Below are positions 60,721 through 64,000 of a DNA stretch of 64,000 bases, in pieces (position 1 is the stretch's first letter; the number at the start of each line of letters is the position of its first letter). The position numbers were made by a program, and so were the translations under genes. This DNA is from Bordetella genomosp. 2 (GTDB lineage: Bacteria; Pseudomonadota; Gammaproteobacteria; Burkholderiales; Burkholderiaceae_B). The DNA is taken from positions 186,001-250,000 of the forward strand of contig NZ_NEVT01000007.1 in NCBI RefSeq assembly GCF_002261345.1. The letters are read 5' to 3'. Below the pieces are notes generated by a model that had not been told where the DNA came from, ran no database searches, and saw nothing but the letters and a program-made list of their open reading frames with translations.

Positions 60721-62127
60721 ATGGACGCGCTGCTGCTTGCCCGGATCCAGTTCGGGTTCACGATTTCCTTCCACATCATCTTCCCGGCGCTGACGATCGG
60801 CCTGGCGAGCTATCTGGTCGTGCTCGAAGCGCTATGGCTGCGCACCGGCCGCCCGGTCTACCTGACGCTCTATCAATTCTGGCTCAAGCCGTTCGCGGTG
60901 GCCTTCGCCATGGGCGTGGTGTCCGGCATCGTCATGGCCTACCAGTTCGGCACCAACTGGAGCGGTTTCTCGCGCTTCGCCGGCAGCATCACCGGCCCCC
61001 TGCTGGCCTACGAAGTGCTGACCGCCTTCTTCCTGGAAGCCGGCTTCCTGGGCGTGATGCTGTTCGGGCTGAAGCGGGTCGGGCCCGGCCTGCACTTCCT
61101 GTCAACCTGCGTGGTGGCACTGGGCACCCTGATCTCGGCCACCTGGATCCTCGCCTCGAACAGCTGGATGCAGACGCCGCAGGGCCACGAGATCATCGAC
61201 GGCCGGGTCGTGCCGGTCGACTGGCTGGCGGTCATCTTCAATCCCTCGTTCCCTTACCGCCTCAGCCACATGGTGGTCGCGGCCTACCTGGCCACCGCGC
61301 TGATGGTGGGCGGCACGGCCGCCTGGCACCTGCTCAAGGGCCGCGACGCGCCGGCGGTGCGCACCATGCTGTCGATGGCCATGTGGATGCTGCTGGCCAG
61401 CGCGCCGCTGCAGGCGCTGCTGGGCGACCTGCACGGCCTCAATACCCTGCGGCACCAGCCGGCCAAGCTGGCGGCGATGGAAGGCCATTGGGAACCGACG
61501 CCGCCCGGCTCGGGGGTGCCGCTGATCCTGTTCGGCTGGCCCGACATGCAGGCCGAGACGACCCATTACAAGATCGAGATCCCGCGCCTGGGCAGCCTGA
61601 TCCTGACGCACAGCTGGGACGGCCAGATCCCGGCGCTGAAATCGTTCCCGCCCGAGGACCGCCCCAATTCGACCATCGTGTTCTGGACCTTCCGCATCAT
61701 GGTGGGCCTGGGCCTGCTGATGATCGCCCTGGCGCTGTGGGGCGCCTGGCTGCGGCGCGGCGCGCGGCTGTACCGCGCGCGGGCCTTCCTGCGCTGCGCG
61801 GCCGCCATGTCGCCGGCCGGGCTGGCCGCCATCCTGGCGGGCTGGTACACCACCGAGATCGGCCGCCAGCCCTGGGTTGTCTATGGATTGCAGCGCACCG
61901 CCGATGCGGTCTCGCCGCACGACGCGGGCGAGGTCGGTTTCACGCTGGCGCTGTTCGTGCTCGTCTACCTGGCCGTGTTCGGCGCGGGCACCGCCTATGG
62001 GCTGCGGCTGCTGGCCGCGGGCCCGCAGCAGGCCGGAGGCGACCCGGGGCCGGGCGGCGCCGGCGAGCCGCGCCAGCCGATGCGGCCGTTCTCGGCCGCC
62101 GACGAGGAGGCGCCCCATGGGAATTGA
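60721..62127 (+). CDS. cioA: Cytochrome bd-type (cyanide-insensitive) quinol oxidase subunit I
   Basis: This 468-aa CydA-family subunit binds the haems and oxidises quinol. It has the N-terminal LARIQFGFTISFHIIFPALT with the haem-ligand His, VSGIVMAYQFGTNWSGFSR, and the conserved GRQPWVVYG segment late in the chain. The short Q-loop (total length 468 versus about 520 for E. coli CydA) is characteristic of the CIO class. The gene overlaps subunit II by 11 bp. Confidence 0.92.
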   Translation: MDALLLARIQFGFTISFHIIFPALTIGLASYLVVLEALWLRTGRPVYLTLYQFWLKPFAVAFAMGVVSGIVMAYQFGTNWSGFSRFAGSITGPLLAYEVLTAFFLEAGFLGVMLFGLKRVGPGLHFLSTCVVALGTLISATWILASNSWMQTPQGHEIIDGRVVPVDWLAVIFNPSFPYRLSHMVVAAYLATALMVGGTAAWHLLKGRDAPAVRTMLSMAMWMLLASAPLQALLGDLHGLNTLRHQPAKLAAMEGHWEPTPPGSGVPLILFGWPDMQAETTHYKIEIPRLGSLILTHSWDGQIPALKSFPPEDRPNSTIVFWTFRIMVGLGLLMIALALWGAWLRRGARLYRARAFLRCAAAMSPAGLAAILAGWYTTEIGRQPWVVYGLQRTADAVSPHDAGEVGFTLALFVLVYLAVFGAGTAYGLRLLAAGPQQAGGDPGPGGAGEPRQPMRPFSAADEEAPHGN

Positions 62128-63124
62128 CCTGCCGCTGCTGTGGGCCATCATCATCCTGTTCGGCGTGATGATGTACGTGGTGATGGACGGCTTCGACCTC
62201 GGTATCGGCCTGCTGTTTCCGTTCTTTCCGGACGCGGCCGACCGCGACGTCATGATGAACACCGTGGCGCCGGTCTGGGACGGCAACGAGACCTGGCTGG
62301 TGCTGGGCGGCGCCGGCCTGCTCGCGGCCTTCCCGCTGGCATATTCGGTGGTGCTCAGCGCGCTGTACCTGCCGTTGACGCTGATGCTGGTGGGGCTGAT
62401 CTTTCGCGGCGTCGCCTTCGAGTTCCGCTTCAAGGCGCGCCCCGGCCGCTGGCGCCTGTGGGACCAGGCCTTCGCGGGCGGCTCGCTTGTGGCCACGATG
62501 TTCCAGGGCATCACCCTGGGCGCTTTCCTGAACGGACTGCCGGTCATCAATGACCGCTATGTCGGCGCCCCGTTCGCCTGGCTGGCGCCCTTTCCCGTCT
62601 TCACCGGCCTGGGGCTGGCGATCGCCTACGCGCTGCTGGGCGCCACCTGGCTGGTGATGAAGACCGAGGGCGCCCTGCAGCGGCAACTGCGGCGCATGGC
62701 CCGGCGCCTGGTCTGGGCGCTGCTCGCGGTCATCGCGGTCATCAGCGTCTGGACCCCGCTGGCGCACCCCGCCATCGCCAGCCGGTGGTTCAGCCTGCCC
62801 AATCTGTTCTGGTTCGCGCCGGTGCCGCTGCTGGTGGCGGTGGCCGCCTGGCGGCTGCTGGCCGCGCTGCGCGCCGACGCCCAGACCGCGCCGTTCCTGC
62901 TGACCCTCGCCCTGGTGTTCCTGGGCTACAGCGGGCTGGGCATCAGCCTGTGGCCGCATGTCACACCGCCCTCGATCACCATCTGGCAGGCGGCCGGCCC
63001 GCCGCAGAGCCTGGGCTTCGCCCTGGTCGGCGCGCTGCTCGTCATCCCGCTGGTGCTGACCTACACCGGCTGGGCCTACTGGGTGTTCCGCGGCAAGGTG
63101 CGGCATGGCGAGGGATACCACTGA
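62117..63124 (+). CDS. cioB: Cytochrome bd-type quinol oxidase subunit II
   Basis: This 335-aa CydB-family subunit starts at ATG 62117 inside the end of cioA. It has VVMDGFDLGIGLLFPF, the hallmark WDGNETWLVLGGAGLLAAFP, and FRGVAFEFRFK, plus seven to eight helices. A tiny DUF2474 gene follows after one base. Together they make a low-proton-yield oxidase active at low oxygen or in the presence of cyanide. Confidence 0.93.
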   Translation: MGIDLPLLWAIIILFGVMMYVVMDGFDLGIGLLFPFFPDAADRDVMMNTVAPVWDGNETWLVLGGAGLLAAFPLAYSVVLSALYLPLTLMLVGLIFRGVAFEFRFKARPGRWRLWDQAFAGGSLVATMFQGITLGAFLNGLPVINDRYVGAPFAWLAPFPVFTGLGLAIAYALLGATWLVMKTEGALQRQLRRMARRLVWALLAVIAVISVWTPLAHPAIASRWFSLPNLFWFAPVPLLVAVAAWRLLAALRADAQTAPFLLTLALVFLGYSGLGISLWPHVTPPSITIWQAAGPPQSLGFALVGALLVIPLVLTYTGWAYWVFRGKVRHGEGYH

Positions 63125-63125
63125 T

Positions 63126-63257
63126 ATGAAACGCAACGCCCCGCTCTGGATCCGGCGGTTCGGATGGCTGGTCATCCTGTGGGCCGGCGGCGTCGCCGCG
63201 CTGTTCGGCGTGGCGCAACTGCTCAAGGCCATCATGCGCGGCAGCGGCCTGGCCTGA
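63126..63257 (+). CDS. DUF2474-family small membrane protein of cio operon
   Basis: This 43-aa peptide has a single transmembrane helix (GWLVILWAGGVAALFGVAQLL) and a positively charged N-terminus. It starts one base after the cioB stop. Its size, position and WAGGVAALF pattern match the DUF2474 family, found next to bd-oxidase subunit II genes; it may be the functional counterpart of CydX. Confidence 0.75.
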   Translation: MKRNAPLWIRRFGWLVILWAGGVAALFGVAQLLKAIMRGSGLA

Positions 63258-63331
63258 ACCAGCCAGCGGCCACATCGCCCGGCACGCTATCATCGCGAAA
63301 ACCCCCGCAGCGGCGGACCGCCGCCTCCTCC

Positions 63332-64000
63332 ATGCCCGATACGCCATCCAAACCCGTCAACCAGAAGAGCCTGCTGCGCAGCGACCTGCCATTCCCGGTG
63401 GTCGGCATCGGCGCGTCGGCCGGCGGCATCGAAGCGCTGAAGACCTTCTTCAAGCACATGCCGGCCGAGCCGGGCATGGCGTTCGTGGTGGTGCTGCACC
63501 TGTCGCCCCACCATGAAAGCATGCTCGACCGCATCCTGCAGTCGACCACTTCCATGCCGGTGCTGGCGGTCACGCGCAGCGTGCCGGTGCAGTGCAACCA
63601 TGTGTATGTCATCCCGCCGGGGGTCAGCCTGTCCATGAACGACGGCTACCTGCGGCTGACCCGCGCCGCGCGCCCGCACGGCCAGCATATCGCCATCGAC
63701 GTGTTTTTCCGCACCCTGGCCGATGTGCACCAGGCGCGCGCCGTCGGCATCGTGCTCACCGGCGGCGGCGCCGACGGCTCGATCGGCATCGCCCGCATCA
63801 AGGAACAGGGCGGCGTCACCTTCGCCCAGCAGCCCGAGGACGCCGCGCACGACACCATGCCGCGCAGCGCCATCGCCACCGGCATGGTCGACATCGTCCT
63901 GCCGGTGGCCGAGATCCCGGCCCGCCTGCTGGAGTTCGCCGCCAACCAGGCGCGCATCCACATTCCCGCCCCCATCGACCAGGAAGTCCACCCGCGCGCC
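63332..64000 (+). CDS. CheB-type methylesterase-domain protein (5' part only)
   Basis: The window ends inside this gene; 223 codons are visible. The visible part is a CheB catalytic domain without a receiver domain: GIGASAGGIE with nucleophile Ser29, VVLHLSPHHESM with His56, and GGGADGSIGI with Asp148, completing the Ser-His-Asp triad. Proteins that start this way are often large CheB-CheR-PAS-histidine-kinase fusions, but the rest lies outside the window. Confidence 0.85.
   Translation, partial: MPDTPSKPVNQKSLLRSDLPFPVVGIGASAGGIEALKTFFKHMPAEPGMAFVVVLHLSPHHESMLDRILQSTTSMPVLAVTRSVPVQCNHVYVIPPGVSLSMNDGYLRLTRAARPHGQHIAIDVFFRTLADVHQARAVGIVLTGGGADGSIGIARIKEQGGVTFAQQPEDAAHDTMPRSAIATGMVDIVLPVAEIPARLLEFAANQARIHIPAPIDQEVHPRA

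Noticed and set aside
1-64000. tRNA, rRNA, CRISPR arrays, prophage or transposase genes
   Set aside because: None was seen on either strand by reading motifs and neighbouring genes; a dedicated scan was not possible.

Overview
The window is very GC-rich and densely coded, with many ATGA/GTGA stop-start overlaps. Five complete Bug/TctC-type periplasmic receptors lie in 64 kb without any TctA/TctB membrane partners, and DUF4148 proteins, LysR/GntR regulators and Burkholderiales-style catabolic genes are common. This points to the family Alcaligenaceae and most likely to the Bordetella bronchiseptica group. A complete nitrate reductase operon and the absence of any insertion sequence fit B. bronchiseptica better than B. 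pertussis. That species guess is inference from gene content only.

Layout. 81-3623: indolepyruvate oxidoreductase. 3712-9420: a LysR-controlled cassette (Bug receptor plus fused aconitase-family dehydratase), then RraA-like and split chromate-transporter genes on the other strand. 9537-14946: EamA exporter, atypical SDR, HutG, an ECF sigma/anti-sigma pair with a secreted COG4315 protein, YajQ and a CopD-like membrane protein. 15169-26562: an amino-acid cluster with two divergent arms. One arm holds an ABC importer, GntR, 2-hydroxyacid dehydrogenase, RidA, aminotransferase and Bug receptor; the other holds a ThDP enzyme, FAD amino-acid oxidase, racemase and GntR.

26627-34622: three tandem DUF4148 secreted proteins, each preceded by a TATCTA-N4-TAGATA box; a TetR gene; a divergent GntR/lyase-Bug-fumarase operon with a palindromic operator on its promoter; a second TetR carrying the same box on its own promoter; and an HD phosphohydrolase. 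34623-35080 is the only gap above 300 bp and is packed with repeats (21-G tract, 44-bp tandem repeat, 25-bp inverted repeat, GGTGTCTGACACC stem-loops). 35081-44362: a minus-strand catabolic operon containing one frameshifted FMN dehydrogenase, a divergent LysR, and a Bug/Old-Yellow-Enzyme pair that shares an operator motif with it. 44473-53213: narGHJI, a parvulin isomerase and a narK-type transporter. 53455-64000: VOC and GNAT proteins, a polytopic membrane protein, a three-gene unknown envelope operon, nitronate monooxygenase, AraC, EamA, the cyanide-insensitive bd-type oxidase genes with a DUF2474 peptide, and the start of a CheB-type protein.

The observations most worth following up are: the TATCTA-N4-TAGATA operator linking two TetR paralogues to the DUF4148 array; the GGTGTCTGACACC stem-loop family, which occurs in all three convergent gaps longer than 20 bp and was seen nowhere else; the paired LysR operators; and the broken FMN dehydrogenase.
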